The notes beneath the pieces were generated by a model that was not told the DNA's origin, made no database searches, and worked only from the letters and a program-made list of their open reading frames with translations. A program made the position numbers and the translations under genes. Of a stretch of 64,000 nucleotides of DNA, positions 1-10,694 are shown one piece after another. This DNA comes from Pseudomonas oligotrophica. GTDB taxonomy: Bacteria; Pseudomonadota; Gammaproteobacteria; Pseudomonadales; Pseudomonadaceae. The stretch covers positions 1 to 64,000 of the forward strand of contig NZ_JAKJRU010000007.1 in the NCBI RefSeq assembly GCF_021726475.1, written 5' to 3'. The first letter of the stretch is position 1; the number at the start of each line of letters is the position of its first letter.

Positions 1-82
1 GCCTCATGCCAGCCTCGGCTACCGGCCTCCCATCAGCCGCGCTCCGCTTCCACTGAACAACGTAGTGGGTTTACACAGCTAG

Positions 83-277
83 ATGCTCGACACCCTCAGC
101 CTGCCCCTGGCGATCCTGGTGGCTGTGCTGGACCTGGTGGCAGTGGTGCAGGTCTGGCGCAGCCGGATCGAATTCGGCCGCAAGGTCGTCTGGAGCCTGG
201 TCATCGTGCTGCTGCCGGTGGTCGGGCTGCTGATGTGGGCGGTCGCTGCCGGGCCCTGGGGCAAGGCGCGGCTCTAG
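83..277 (+). CDS. PLDc_N-type small inner-membrane protein
   Basis: This encodes a 64-residue protein with two hydrophobic stretches (about residues 5-22 and 36-55) joined by a short charged loop. The pattern of a conserved Trp in a W-S-L segment followed by an LLPVVGLLMW-like helix is that of the PLDc_N domain, normally the N-terminal membrane anchor of cardiolipin synthases. Here the anchor stands alone with no phospholipase D part, which is common in pseudomonads; its role is unknown. The 3' end overlaps the convergent alkA gene by 4 bases. No strong ribosome binding site is visible. Confidence 0.7.
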   Translation: MLDTLSLPLAILVAVLDLVAVVQVWRSRIEFGRKVVWSLVIVLLPVVGLLMWAVAAGPWGKARL

Positions 278-1155
278 CCCGGCATCCGCGTCGCATAGTC
301 CTGCCAGATGTGCACGGCAGCGTAGGCGCGCCAGGGGCGCCAGGCCTCGGCGCGTGCGGCCAATGCGTTCGCACTCGGTGGCTCGGTGCCCCACAGCGGT
401 GCCTTGAGCAACCCCAGGTCGGCGCTGGGGAAGGCGTCCGCTGCGCCGAAGCCACGCAGCGCGATGTATTCGGCGGTCCAGGGGCCGATGCCTGGCAATC
501 GACACAACTGGCGCACCAGTTCGTCGGCGCCTGCCGCGATGTCCAGTTGCAGGCGCCCGGCGGCGACCGCCTCGGCCAGGTGCTGCAGGGCGGCCAGGCG
601 CTTGGCCGGCATGCCGATGTTGTCCAGCGTCGCGCCGGCCAGCGCTTCGGCGCTGGGAAACAGCAGATGCACCCCATCAGGCGCTGCGGGCAAGGGCTCG
701 CCGAGCCGCTCGACCAGGCGCCGGGTGATGGTCACGGCCGCCTTGACCGATACCTGCTGGCCGACCACCGCACGGACGGCCTGCTCGAACGGATCGTAGG
801 CCGCCGGGACCCGCAGTCCCGGGCTCGCCGCGAGCAGCGGCGCAAGGACCGGATCACGCCCCAGGTGCGCGGTGATCACCTGTGGGTCGGCATCCAGGTC
901 GAACATGCGCCGCACCCGCGCGCCGAGCGACTCGGCCGCCGGCAGCAGCGAATCGCAGAGGGTCAGCGCCAGCACCGGCGCGCCTGCGACCGGTTCGATA
1001 CGGATCCAGCCGTGCAAGGTTCCGACGCGCACGCTGCGGCTATAGCGTCGCTCGCCGAGCGATTCCACACCGGGCAGCAGGCGCAGGGCGAAATGCCGGT
1101 GGAACTGCTGCCAGTCCCAGGGCTCGAGGTAGGGCAGGTGCAGGGTCAGGCTCAT
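274..1155 (-). CDS. alkA: DNA-3-methyladenine glycosylase II (AlkA-like, HhH-GPD)
   Basis: This is an alkylation-repair glycosylase that removes 3-methyladenine and related lesions, starting base excision repair. The first 110 or so residues match the AlkA N-terminal domain. The HhH-GPD fold follows, with the hairpin LPGIGPWTAEYIALRG near residues 222-237 and the downstream catalytic aspartate about ten residues later (AFPSADLGL). There is no fused Ada methyltransferase domain. Two in-frame ATGs lie 6 bases apart. The one at 1155 has a GGACGG motif at proper spacing, so it is preferred over 1161. Confidence 0.88.
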   Translation of the reverse strand: MSLTLHLPYLEPWDWQQFHRHFALRLLPGVESLGERRYSRSVRVGTLHGWIRIEPVAGAPVLALTLCDSLLPAAESLGARVRRMFDLDADPQVITAHLGRDPVLAPLLAASPGLRVPAAYDPFEQAVRAVVGQQVSVKAAVTITRRLVERLGEPLPAAPDGVHLLFPSAEALAGATLDNIGMPAKRLAALQHLAEAVAAGRLQLDIAAGADELVRQLCRLPGIGPWTAEYIALRGFGAADAFPSADLGLLKAPLWGTEPPSANALAARAEAWRPWRAYAAVHIWQDYATRMPG

Positions 1156-1161
1156 CGGCAT

Positions 1162-1494
1162 CCGTCCGCGAAAGGTGGCCGTTGTCTAGGCTGCGTTTGC
1201 CGGGCAAGGTTCCCGGGCCAGCGCGGCCGCTACGACGGCGATCGGCTGGCGCAGCGGAATCTTAGCGCGCCAGTGCACCCTGGCAGCGGCACCTCCATGC
1301 GTTCCTGTCGCCGCAGGCCGGCAAAGTTTGCCGCCCGCCCAGTCGCCGCACCACGGCGGGCAATTGCTTCGCTATCCTTGGGAGACCAGCCCGCAACCCG
1401 GCGATGGCTCTGTTCATCGACCCGAGGGAACCTCGTGCGCTGGCGTGGTCCGTTGTTAAAGAGACTCATCCATCGCTTGAGAGGAGGTAGAACC
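1162..1494. other. Non-coding gap between alkA and rraB
   Basis: This 330-base stretch separates the divergent alkA and rraB genes. No convincing coding sequence is visible; the frames that run through it lack codon-usage support and are extensions of neighbouring genes. A short perfect inverted repeat, GGCAAA-G-TTTGCC, lies at 1320-1332. Promoters for both genes are expected here, but I cannot assign a clear -35/-10 pair. Confidence 0.5.
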
Positions 1495-1833
1495 ATGAGC
1501 GCCACCTTCCACGAGGATGTCAGCAGCGCCGTCCTGCGCCAGATGAAAGAAGGCGGTTTCGATTTCACCAGGGTGCATCCCATCGAGTTCTACGCGATCT
1601 TCTCCGACCGCGACAAGGCCCGCCGCGCGGCCCGTGAGTTTCGTGGCGAAAGCGTCAATGCCCAGGTGCTACCGCGCGAGGATGGCGGCTGGCACTTGCA
1701 GATCAGCAAGGTGATGTACGCGACTTTCGACGGCATCGGGGATTTCGAGCAGGACCTGGAGACCCTGGTCGAGCCCCTGGGGGGCGAGCTGGACGGCTGG
1801 GGCGTGACCCAGGAGCTCGGTCGCGGCGCCTGA
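1495..1833 (+). CDS. rraB: Ribonuclease E inhibitor RraB-like protein
   Basis: This 112-residue acidic protein matches the RraB family, which binds the C-terminal half of RNase E and modulates mRNA decay. The characteristic part is the segment around IEFYAIFSDRDKARRAAREF followed by a W-H-L-Q-I-S-K strand and an acidic helix. The start at 1495 is supported by a strong GAGGAGGT ribosome binding site at about 1480-1487. The reading frame is open far upstream, but that part is antisense to alkA and not coding. Family assignment is good; activity on RNase E in this organism is inferred. Confidence 0.8.
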   Translation: MSATFHEDVSSAVLRQMKEGGFDFTRVHPIEFYAIFSDRDKARRAAREFRGESVNAQVLPREDGGWHLQISKVMYATFDGIGDFEQDLETLVEPLGGELDGWGVTQELGRGA

Positions 1834-1836
1834 GCT

Positions 1837-2793
1837 TCACTGGCGCTGCAGGCCGTTGTGCAGCGCCAGGTCCCACGGCGGCAACGGGCCGAACCGGGCC
1901 TTGAGAAATTCCAGTAGCAGCCGCGAGCGCGAGTCCGCGTCGCGGGTCAGGCGCAGTGCGTAGATGCCGCTGGGTTCGGCCGCGGGCAGCCCCTGTTCGC
2001 AGAACAGCGGGGTCAGTTCGCCGCGCAACAGGTGATCGCTGATCAGCCAGGTCGGCAGGTGGGCGATCCCCAGCCCGGCGAGCACGCCGCTGAGCAAGGC
2101 TTCGGCGTTGTTTGCCCGCATCCGCAGCCGGCCAGGCCGGCAGACCTGCGGCTTGCCATCCTGCAGGAAGCGCCAGGCATAGGGCGGTGCCAATACGTCC
2201 CAGTCCAGGCCATCGTGACCCTCCAGCTCGCCGGGATGCAGTGGCGTGCCGCGGCGCTGCAGGTACGCCGGGCTGGCACAGGCGATGCGCACCAGTGGTG
2301 CCAGCGGGGTGGCGACCAGGCGGGTGTCGGCCAGCGGGCCGATGCGCAGCACCAGGTCGACCTCGCCCAGGTGCTCGCCGTGCAGGTCGACGAAGCTGTC
2401 GATGAAGCGCAGTTGCACGTCCACGCTGGGGTAGGCGGCGAGAAAATCCGCCAGCACCGGTGCCAGGTGGCGCCTGCCGAAGGGGCTTGGTGCATCGATG
2501 CGGATCAGTCCCTGGGGCGCACCGTCGCGTGCACCGGCTTCGGCCCGGGCCAGTTGCAATTCATGGACCACCCGCCGGGCACGCTCGGCGAACGCCAGCG
2601 CCGCAGGCGTCGGCCGCACCGCGTGGGTGCTGCGGTTGAACAGCGCGCAGCCGAGGCTGCGCTCCAGCGCATCGATACGACGGGCGATGGAAGAGGGCGT
2701 CACCGCCTGCCGGCGGGCCACGACGGAAAACGAGCCGGCTTCCAGAACGTCCAGGAACAGTCGCAGTGGAGCGGAAAGATCATCGTTGCTCAT
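1837..2793 (-). CDS. LysR-family transcriptional regulator
   Basis: This 318-residue protein has an N-terminal winged helix-turn-helix (about residues 8-65, with the typical FSVVARRQAVTPSSIARRI helix pair) and a C-terminal LysR substrate-binding domain ending in a typical GLGIAHLPTWL segment. It belongs to the subgroup related to DsdC/AaeR-like regulators by general layout, but the ligand is unknown. It is divergent from a TauE/SafE-type exporter, which is its likely target. An in-frame ATG at 2823 would place the start inside the palindrome, so 2793 is chosen. Confidence 0.85.
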   Translation of the reverse strand: MSNDDLSAPLRLFLDVLEAGSFSVVARRQAVTPSSIARRIDALERSLGCALFNRSTHAVRPTPAALAFAERARRVVHELQLARAEAGARDGAPQGLIRIDAPSPFGRRHLAPVLADFLAAYPSVDVQLRFIDSFVDLHGEHLGEVDLVLRIGPLADTRLVATPLAPLVRIACASPAYLQRRGTPLHPGELEGHDGLDWDVLAPPYAWRFLQDGKPQVCRPGRLRMRANNAEALLSGVLAGLGIAHLPTWLISDHLLRGELTPLFCEQGLPAAEPSGIYALRLTRDADSRSRLLLEFLKARFGPLPPWDLALHNGLQRQ

Positions 2794-2799
2794 GATGGT

Positions 2800-2820
2800 G
2801 CTTTGCAGAAAATGCAAAGC
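2800..2820. promoter_or_regulatory. Palindromic LysR-type operator
   Basis: Perfect 8-base arms, GCTTTGCA at 2800-2807 and TGCAAAGC at 2813-2820, flank a 5-base spacer. The core fits the LysR T-N11-A rule (T at 2804, A at 2816). It lies in the 107-base gap between the divergent LysR gene and the exporter, 7 bases upstream of the regulator start. That position suits autoregulation and control of the exporter. Binding is inferred from position and symmetry. Confidence 0.6.
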
Positions 2821-2900
2821 CATTGTGCATGGCTATGCGTTTTCCCGCCAGGGGAAGGCCCCTACCATTGGCAGCCTTTGCCGCAGGGATATGTCGCCAG

Positions 2901-3650
2901 ATGCTGGATATGCTGCTGAATCTGTTGTTGGGCCTGGTGCTGGGCAGCCTGGGCGGGCTGTTCGGCATCGGGGGCGGGCTGATCGCGATTCCGGTGCTGG
3001 GCGTGCTGTTCGGCCTCGACCAGCAGGTGGCGCAGGGCACTGCCCTGGTGATGGTGGTGCCCAATGTGCTGCTGGCCATATGGCGCTACCACCAGCGCAA
3101 CCGGATCGACTGGCGCCATGCCCTGGCCCTGGCGGTGCCGAGCTTCTGCTTCGCCATCCTCGGCGCCGCCGTGGCCGTCTCGCTGGATGCCGGGCGGATG
3201 CGCCTGGCGTTCGTCGGCTTCCTGCTGGCGCTGGCGGCGCACACGCTGTTGCGGGCCTTCACCCAGCGCACCCCGGGCGGCGCTACGCTACGCCATCCAT
3301 GGCCCTGGCTCAGCGTGCTGGGCGCGGGCGCCGGGGCGCTCGGCGGGCTGTTCGGCGTCGGCGGCGCGGTGCTGGCGACGCCTGTGCTGACCAGCGTCTT
3401 CGGCACCAGCCAGGTCATCGCCCAGGGGCTCTCGCTGTCGCTGGCCGCGCCGAGCACCGGCGTGACCCTGGTCACCTACGCCCTGCATGGCCAGGTCGAC
3501 TGGTCACTCGGCCTGCCGCTGGCCGTCGGCGGCCTGCTCAGCATCAGCCTTGGCGTGCGCCTGGCCCATGCGCTGCCAGAGCGCCTGCTGCGCGTGGCCT
3601 TCAGCGGCTTCCTCGTGCTCAGTGCGGTGATGCTGGCGCTGGAACTCTAG
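2901..3650 (+). CDS. TauE/SafE (TSUP) family anion exporter
   Basis: This 249-residue integral membrane protein has about eight helices in two homologous halves. Each half begins with the family signature (GSLGGLFGIGGGLIAIPVLG near residue 14, and GALGGLFGVGGAVLATPVL in the second half). Members export or import sulfite, sulfonates or other small organic anions; the substrate here cannot be read. The start at 2901 is chosen because it directly precedes the first helix. A start at 2823 would add an unhydrophobic leader overlapping the operator. The 3' end overlaps the convergent MATE gene by 32 bases. Confidence 0.85.
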   Translation: MLDMLLNLLLGLVLGSLGGLFGIGGGLIAIPVLGVLFGLDQQVAQGTALVMVVPNVLLAIWRYHQRNRIDWRHALALAVPSFCFAILGAAVAVSLDAGRMRLAFVGFLLALAAHTLLRAFTQRTPGGATLRHPWPWLSVLGAGAGALGGLFGVGGAVLATPVLTSVFGTSQVIAQGLSLSLAAPSTGVTLVTYALHGQVDWSLGLPLAVGGLLSISLGVRLAHALPERLLRVAFSGFLVLSAVMLALEL

Positions 3651-5031
3651 CCTCGCTGTCGCGCAGGCGGCGGATCTCCCGCCGCGCGCTGCGCGCCAGG
3701 CGGATGCCGAGCAGCAGGGCCGCGCAGCTCAGCCCGGCGATCAGACCCTGCCACAAGCCGCCGGGGCCTGACGCCGGTCCCAGCCGGTCGGTCAGCCCGA
3801 GCAGGTAGCCCAGCGGCAGGCCGATGCCCCAGTAGGCGAAGAGGGTGAAGACCATGGCCATGCGGGTGTCCTGGTAGCCGCGCAGCGCACCGGCTGCGGT
3901 CACCTGCACCACGTCGGAGAACTGGAACAGCGCGGCATAGAAGAACAGCCCCGTGGCCACCGCTACCACCGCCGGGTCGGTGGTGTAGATGCGCGCGATG
4001 GGCTCGGCGAACAGCAGCATGCTGGCTGCCGAGAAGCAGGCGTAGACCAGCGCCGAGGCGATCCCGGTACCGGCGGCGAAGCGCGCCTCGCGCGGCTCGC
4101 GGCGGCCCAGTGCCTGGCCGACGCGCACGGTCACTGCCATGCCCAGCGACAAGGGGATCATGAAGATCAGCGAGGTGAAGTTCAGCGCGATCTGGTGCCC
4201 GGCGACCACCGTTGCGCCGAGCGCGCCGATCAGCAGCGCAATCACCGAGAAGATGCTGGCTTCGGCGAACACGGCGATGCCGATCGGCACGCCAACCGCG
4301 AGCAGATGCTGCAGCAGCGGCCAGTGCGGACGGTCGAAACGGGCGAACAGCTGGCTGGGCCGGTAATAGCGCGCCCGGCGCACCCAGAACAGCATCGCCA
4401 GGAACATGAACAGCATGACCAGTGCGGTCGCCACGCCGCAGCCGACGCCGCCGAGCGCCGGCATGCCGAACTTGCCGTAGATGAAGATGTAGTTCAGTGG
4501 CACGTTGAGCATCAGCCCGAGGATGCCGATCACCATGCTCGGCCGGGTGTGGCCGAGCCCGTCGCTGTAGCAGCGCAGCACCTGGTACAGGCCGACCGCC
4601 GGAAAGCCGCAGGCCACCGCCTGCAGGTAGCGCATGCTCGGCTCGACCAGCGCCGCCTCGACCTTCATCAGCCGCAGCACGGGTTCGGCGTTCCACATCA
4701 GCCCGGCGCAGAACAGCCCGAGCCCCAGGCCCATCCACAGCGCCTGGCGCACCAGCGGGCCGATCTCCGGGTGCTGGCCGGCGCCGAAGCGCTGGGCCAC
4801 GCTGGGCGTGGTGGCCAGGACGATGCCGGTCAGCAGCAGGTAGATCGGTACCCAAATCGAGTTGCCCAGGGCCACCGCGGCCAGGTCGGCCGATCCGACC
4901 CGGCCGGCCATCACCGTATCGACGAAGCCCATGGCAGTATGGGCCAGCTGCGCGATCATCATCGGCAGCGCCAAGGCAAATAGACTGCGCAGCTCCTGGC
5001 GGATGCGCCGGAGCTTGTGCTCGAGGGACAT
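3619..5031 (-). CDS. MATE family multidrug efflux transporter (NorM/PmpM-like)
   Basis: This 470-residue, 12-helix protein belongs to the multidrug and toxic compound extrusion family, which exports cationic drugs by Na+ or H+ antiport. The first helix carries the family pattern [28 protein letters not shown] matching repeat in the second half ([19 protein letters not shown]) shows the two-bundle pseudo-symmetry. It is most like PmpM/NorM by general layout. The start is the ATG at 5031; the frame remains open upstream but that part is antisense to pdxB. It is divergent from pdxB with a 105-base gap. Confidence 0.9.
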   Translation of the reverse strand: MSLEHKLRRIRQELRSLFALALPMMIAQLAHTAMGFVDTVMAGRVGSADLAAVALGNSIWVPIYLLLTGIVLATTPSVAQRFGAGQHPEIGPLVRQALWMGLGLGLFCAGLMWNAEPVLRLMKVEAALVEPSMRYLQAVACGFPAVGLYQVLRCYSDGLGHTRPSMVIGILGLMLNVPLNYIFIYGKFGMPALGGVGCGVATALVMLFMFLAMLFWVRRARYYRPSQLFARFDRPHWPLLQHLLAVGVPIGIAVFAEASIFSVIALLIGALGATVVAGHQIALNFTSLIFMIPLSLGMAVTVRVGQALGRREPREARFAAGTGIASALVYACFSAASMLLFAEPIARIYTTDPAVVAVATGLFFYAALFQFSDVVQVTAAGALRGYQDTRMAMVFTLFAYWGIGLPLGYLLGLTDRLGPASGPGGLWQGLIAGLSCAALLLGIRLARSARREIRRLRDSEARVPAPASPH

Positions 5032-5136
5032 TGCTTGCGTTCCGGTTGTATACAAAGCGCAGTAGTCTATGCCGCAACACGTCCGGCCGAAAGGCGGCAG
5101 CATGCCGCCGGCCCCAATCGCATAAATGGAGCCCCC

Positions 5137-6312
5137 ATGCGCATCCTTGCTGACGAAAACATCCCGCTGGTCGACGAGTTGTTCGCCGGGCACGGTGATA
5201 TCCGCCGCATGGCCGGACGCGCCATCAACCGTGCGGCACTCGAAGGCGTCGAGGTGCTGCTGGTGCGTTCGGTGACCCGGGTCGACCGCAGCCTGCTGGA
5301 AGGCAGCGCGGTGCGCTTCGTCGGCACCTGCACCATCGGCACCGATCATCTGGACCTGGACTACTTCGAACGCGCTGGCATCGCCTGGGCCAGCGCGCCG
5401 GGCTGCAACGCCCGCGGCGTCGTCGACTACGTGCTCGGCAGCCTGCTGACGCTGGCCGAGACCTGTGGCAGCGCGCTGCCCGGCCGGCGCTACGGCGTGG
5501 TCGGTGCAGGCGAGGTGGGCGGGCGCCTGGTCGAGGTGTGGCGCGGGCTGGGCTGGGACGTGCGCGTCTGCGATCCGCCACGGCAGGCGCGCGAGGCCGG
5601 CGGCTTCGTCGGGCTGGAGGAAATCCTCGCCGAGTGCGACGTCATCAGCCTGCACACGCCACTGACGCACCAGGGCGAGCATGCGACCTTCCACCTGCTG
5701 GACAAGCCACGCCTGGCCCGGCTGCGGCCCGGCAGCTGGCTGATCAACGCCAGCCGCGGCGCAGTGGTGGATAACCAGGCGCTGCGCGAGCAGCTGCGCA
5801 AACGTGGCGACCTGCAGGCGGTGCTGGATGTCTGGGAGAACGAGCCGCAGGTTGATGTCGAGCTGGCGAAACTGTGCCGGATCGCCACGCCGCACATCGC
5901 CGGCTACAGCCTGGACGGCAAGCTGCGCGGCACGGCGCAGATCTACCAGGCATTCTGCCAGGCGCAGGGCCTCGCGCCGGCGCGCGACCTGCAGGCGCTG
6001 GTGCCGGAAATGCCGCTGCGGGAAATCGTCCTGTCCGACGTCGCCGAGCCGCAGGAAAGCCTGGCCGCGCTATGCCGGCTGGTCTACGACCCGCGCCGCG
6101 ACGATGCCGACTTCCGCCGGAGCCTGCAGGGCGACGAGGCCGCACGGCGCGCGGCCTTCGACCGCCTGCGCAAGCACTACCCGGTGCGCCGCGAGATCGA
6201 TGGCCTGCAGGTGCGCATTGCGGGGCAGGCGCCGGCACTGGAGCAGGTCGTCGCCGGCCTCGGTGCCCGCCTCGTCGGTGACTCGGATGCAATTTGCGGT
6301 GTGCTCCGCTAG
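5137..6312 (+). CDS. pdxB: 4-phosphoerythronate dehydrogenase
   Basis: PdxB oxidises 4-phosphoerythronate in the DXP-dependent vitamin B6 pathway. The protein has 391 residues. It shows the D-2-hydroxyacid dehydrogenase fold: the substrate domain begins [11 protein letters not shown], followed by the Rossmann glycine motif [12 protein letters not shown], the [10 protein letters not shown] loop, the VWENEP segment and a TPHIAGYS catalytic histidine. The C-terminal extension after about residue 290 is the PdxB-specific dimerisation domain that distinguishes it from PGDH and lactate dehydrogenases. It ends 36 bases before dnaX. Confidence 0.95.
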   Translation: MRILADENIPLVDELFAGHGDIRRMAGRAINRAALEGVEVLLVRSVTRVDRSLLEGSAVRFVGTCTIGTDHLDLDYFERAGIAWASAPGCNARGVVDYVLGSLLTLAETCGSALPGRRYGVVGAGEVGGRLVEVWRGLGWDVRVCDPPRQAREAGGFVGLEEILAECDVISLHTPLTHQGEHATFHLLDKPRLARLRPGSWLINASRGAVVDNQALREQLRKRGDLQAVLDVWENEPQVDVELAKLCRIATPHIAGYSLDGKLRGTAQIYQAFCQAQGLAPARDLQALVPEMPLREIVLSDVAEPQESLAALCRLVYDPRRDDADFRRSLQGDEAARRAAFDRLRKHYPVRREIDGLQVRIAGQAPALEQVVAGLGARLVGDSDAICGVLR

Positions 6313-6348
6313 CATTACCCGTCCTCCGCTGCAGCCCGTGATGGTGTT

Positions 6349-8421
<2,073 letters not shown>

Positions 8422-8430
8422 GGTGATGAA

Positions 8431-8757
8431 ATGATGAAAGGTGGCATGGCCGGCCTGATGAAGCAGGCGCAGCAGATGCAGGAAAAGATGCAGAAGATGC
8501 AGGAAGAGCTGGCGAATGCCGAGGTGACCGGCCAGTCCGGCGCCGGCCTGGTCAGCGTCGTCATGAACGGCCGTCATGACGTCAAGCGTGTCAGCCTGGA
8601 CGACAGCCTGATGCAGGAAGACAAGGAGATCCTCGAGGACCTGATCGCCGCCGCGGTGAACGATGCCGTGCGCAAGATCGAGCAGAACAGCCAGGAGAAG
8701 ATGGCCGGTATGACCGCCGGCATGCAGCTGCCGCCTGGCTTCAAGATGCCGTTCTGA
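8431..8757 (+). CDS. ybaB: Nucleoid-associated protein YbaB/EbfC
   Basis: This 108-residue protein of the YbaB/EbfC family forms tweezer-shaped dimers that bind DNA. The Met/Gln-rich first helix ([19 protein letters not shown]), the G-x-G-x-V-x-V strand ([11 protein letters not shown]) and the acidic [17 protein letters not shown] helix are typical. It starts 9 bases after the dnaX stop and precedes recR, the usual dnaX-ybaB-recR order. The first of two adjacent ATG codons is annotated. Confidence 0.93.
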   Translation: MMKGGMAGLMKQAQQMQEKMQKMQEELANAEVTGQSGAGLVSVVMNGRHDVKRVSLDDSLMQEDKEILEDLIAAAVNDAVRKIEQNSQEKMAGMTAGMQLPPGFKMPF

Positions 8758-8857
8758 CTCAGACGGCTCGCCCGGGCGCTGCCACGGCGTCCGGCTATCC
8801 GCGCAGGTGCCGAATGGCACCCTGCGTCAAGTCCCTCCGATTGGCGATTTTCCCCGC

Positions 8858-9457
8858 ATGAGTTTCAGCCCGCTTATCCGCCAGCTCATCGACGCATTGC
8901 GCATCCTGCCCGGCGTCGGACAGAAGACCGCGCAGCGCATGGCGCTGCAGCTGCTCGAGCGCGACCGCAGCGGCGGGCGGCGCCTGGCCGAGGTCCTTGC
9001 CAGCGCGATGGAGAACGTCGGCCATTGCCGCCAGTGCCGCACGCTGAGCGAAGAGGCGTTGTGCCCGCAGTGCGCCGATCCGCGGCGCGACGATTCGCTG
9101 TTGTGCGTCGTGCAGAGCCCGGTGGATGTGTTTGCGGTCGAGCAGACCGGTTATCGCGGCCGCTATTTCGTGCTCAAGGGCCATCTCTCGCCGCTGGACG
9201 GGCTCGGCCCTGAGGCCATCGGCATTCCCGAGTTGCTGGCGCGGGTCGCCGAAGGTGCGTTCAGCGAGGTGATCCTGGCGACCAATCCGACCGTCGAGGG
9301 CGAGGCCACGGCGCACTACATTGCCCAGTTGCTCGCGCCGCGCGGGCTCACGGTCAGCCGTATCGCCCACGGCGTACCGCTGGGCGGCGAGCTGGACCTG
9401 GTGGACGGCGGCACGCTGGCGCATGCGCTCGCCGGGCGCAAGCCGGTCAGCCTGTAG
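8858..9457 (+). CDS. recR: Recombination mediator protein RecR
   Basis: RecR works with RecO and RecF to load RecA at single-stranded gaps. The protein has 199 residues: a helix-hairpin-helix ([20 protein letters not shown]), a C4 zinc finger ([16 protein letters not shown]) and a Toprim domain ([20 protein letters not shown], later [19 protein letters not shown]). The start [10 protein letters not shown] at 8858 matches family starts; an in-frame ATG at 8807 would add a 17-residue leader with no homology. Just after the stop there is a GC-rich palindrome (CGCTATAGCG within CCCGC...GCGGG, about 9463-9480) that may end transcription. Confidence 0.95.
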   Translation: MSFSPLIRQLIDALRILPGVGQKTAQRMALQLLERDRSGGRRLAEVLASAMENVGHCRQCRTLSEEALCPQCADPRRDDSLLCVVQSPVDVFAVEQTGYRGRYFVLKGHLSPLDGLGPEAIGIPELLARVAEGAFSEVILATNPTVEGEATAHYIAQLLAPRGLTVSRIAHGVPLGGELDLVDGGTLAHALAGRKPVSL

Positions 9458-9550
9458 CGACCCGCTATAGCGCGGCGGGTTAACCATATAGCGCTTTGCT
9501 AGTGCCCTCCCTGGCGCGTTTCGGGTAAAGTTCTAAGCCAACTCCAACAG

Positions 9551-9586
9551 ATAACCAAATCGAATATATTCCTTCGAATTGGTTAT
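9551..9586. promoter_or_regulatory. Long inverted repeat upstream of the ABC transporter operon
   Basis: Two 14-base arms, ATAACCAAATCGAA at 9551-9564 and TTCGAATTGGTTAT at 9573-9586, match in 13 of 14 positions around an 8-base AT-rich spacer. The repeat lies 22 bases upstream of the binding-protein start. It is AT-rich in a very GC-rich context. There is no T-run, so a terminator is unlikely. An operator for a dimeric regulator is the best guess; the regulator is not recognisable in the window. Confidence 0.6.
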
Positions 9587-9608
9587 ATGCCTGTCAGTCG
9601 AGGAAAGA

Positions 9609-10598
9609 ATGAAAGCGAAATTCTGGCTGCTCCCCGCCCTGGTCCTGTTCAGCGCCTTCGCCCAGGCCCAGGAAAAGCTCAAGGTCGGCTACATCCGCGT
9701 GATGGACGATGCCCAGGCGATGGTCGCCCATGAGGCCGGGCTGTATGCCAAGCATGGTGTCGAGGTGGAACTGGTGGAGTTCAGCTCGGGCACCGATCTG
9801 ATCAAGGCCATCGTCGGTGGCCAGCTGGACACCGGCGTGCTCGGCTTCACCAACGCGGTGGCCTGGGCCTCGAAGGGCGCAGACCTCAAGGTGGTGGGTG
9901 GCGCCCAGCGTGGCTATCACTCGATCCTGGTGCGCGAAGAGGCTGGCATCAACGACGTGGCCGGCCTCAAGGGCCGCACCCTGGCGTCCCAGCGCGAGGG
10001 CAGCACCGCGGACGCCGTGTTGCGCGGGGTCACGCTCAAGGCCGCCGGCCTGCAGCCGAGCGACGTCAACATCATGGGCGTGAGCCCGGCGGTGGCCGTG
10101 CAATCGCTGGTGTCCGGGCGGGTCGATGCGGCGTTCCTCTTCGAACCCTACGACCGTATCGCCCGTCTGGTGGCGCCGGTGCGCCAGATCTACGAGATCG
10201 GCGAGGTCTGGCCCTTCCCGTGCATGGTGGTGATCACCTCCGGCGAGACCCTGGCCAAGCGCAAGGACGCCATCTGGAAGACCCTCGATGCCCAGCGCGA
10301 CGCCATCGAGCTGCTCGACAAGCAGCCGGCCGAGGCGGCCAAGCTGATCGCCGACTACTTCATCGCCGAGCCGGTGCTCAAGACCCGCGAGCGTGGCGAG
10401 CTGGCCCGCGAAGTGGTCATCGAGGAAGCCATCGCGACCCAGGACTTCAGCTCCAAGCTGGATGATTCGGACCTGGCCCGCATCCAGGAACTGGCCGATA
10501 TCCTCCAGGAGCAGGGTTCGCTGAAGACGCGTGACGGCAAGCCGTTCGACACCCGGGCGATCCTCGACCTGTCCTGGCAGGAGTCGCGCGAACTCTGA
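9609..10598 (+). CDS. ABC transporter periplasmic substrate-binding protein (SsuA/TauA/NMT1-like)
   Basis: This 329-residue protein has a Sec signal peptide (MKAKFWLLPALVLFSAFAQA, cleavage before QE). A class II periplasmic-binding fold of the nitrate/sulfonate/thiamine-precursor type follows: the YIRVMDDAQAMVAHEAGLYAKHGVEVELV start, then DLIKAIVGGQLDTGVLGFTNA and GLKGRTLA. The substrate cannot be read from sequence; sulfonates, taurine or pyrimidine precursors are the usual choices. The start at 9609 has a GAGGAAAG ribosome site. It heads an operon with the ATPase and permease but is separated from them by two terminator-like hairpins, so it is probably expressed at a higher level. Confidence 0.87.
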   Translation: MKAKFWLLPALVLFSAFAQAQEKLKVGYIRVMDDAQAMVAHEAGLYAKHGVEVELVEFSSGTDLIKAIVGGQLDTGVLGFTNAVAWASKGADLKVVGGAQRGYHSILVREEAGINDVAGLKGRTLASQREGSTADAVLRGVTLKAAGLQPSDVNIMGVSPAVAVQSLVSGRVDAAFLFEPYDRIARLVAPVRQIYEIGEVWPFPCMVVITSGETLAKRKDAIWKTLDAQRDAIELLDKQPAEAAKLIADYFIAEPVLKTRERGELAREVVIEEAIATQDFSSKLDDSDLARIQELADILQEQGSLKTRDGKPFDTRAILDLSWQESREL

Positions 10599-10615
10599 TT
10601 CGTCGCGCCAGCCAC

Positions 10616-10644
10616 GCGCCCGGCCAGCCCGGGCGCTCCGTTTT
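10616..10644 (+). terminator. First of two tandem hairpins after the binding-protein gene
   Basis: The stem GCGCCCGG (10616-10623) pairs with CCGGGCGC (10629-10636) around a 5-base loop. A short TTTT run follows at 10641-10644, 4 bases after the stem. It lies 18 bases after the stop codon of the binding-protein gene. Confidence 0.6.
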
Positions 10645-10648
10645 CCGA

Positions 10649-10674
10649 AGCCCGGCTAGCCGGGCTGCTTTTTT
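10649..10674 (+). terminator. Rho-independent terminator between the binding-protein and ATPase genes
   Basis: An 18-base perfect palindrome (AGCCCGGC-TA-GCCGGGCT, 10649-10666) is followed by GCTTTTTT. It is 20 bases upstream of the ATPase start. Being inside the operon, it should attenuate read-through and set a binding-protein excess over membrane components, a common pattern in ABC uptake operons. Confidence 0.8.
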
Positions 10675-10694
10675 CCGCCATTCGAAGAGTCAAT

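Noticed and set aside
235-1833. A 532-codon open frame spanning alkA antisense and rraB
   Set aside because: Only the last 112 codons (from 1495) match a family and have a ribosome site; the rest is antisense to alkA, open because of high GC.
3619-5895. A 758-codon frame extending the MATE gene upstream
   Set aside because: The extra N-terminus is antisense to pdxB and is low-complexity; the MATE family start is at 5031.
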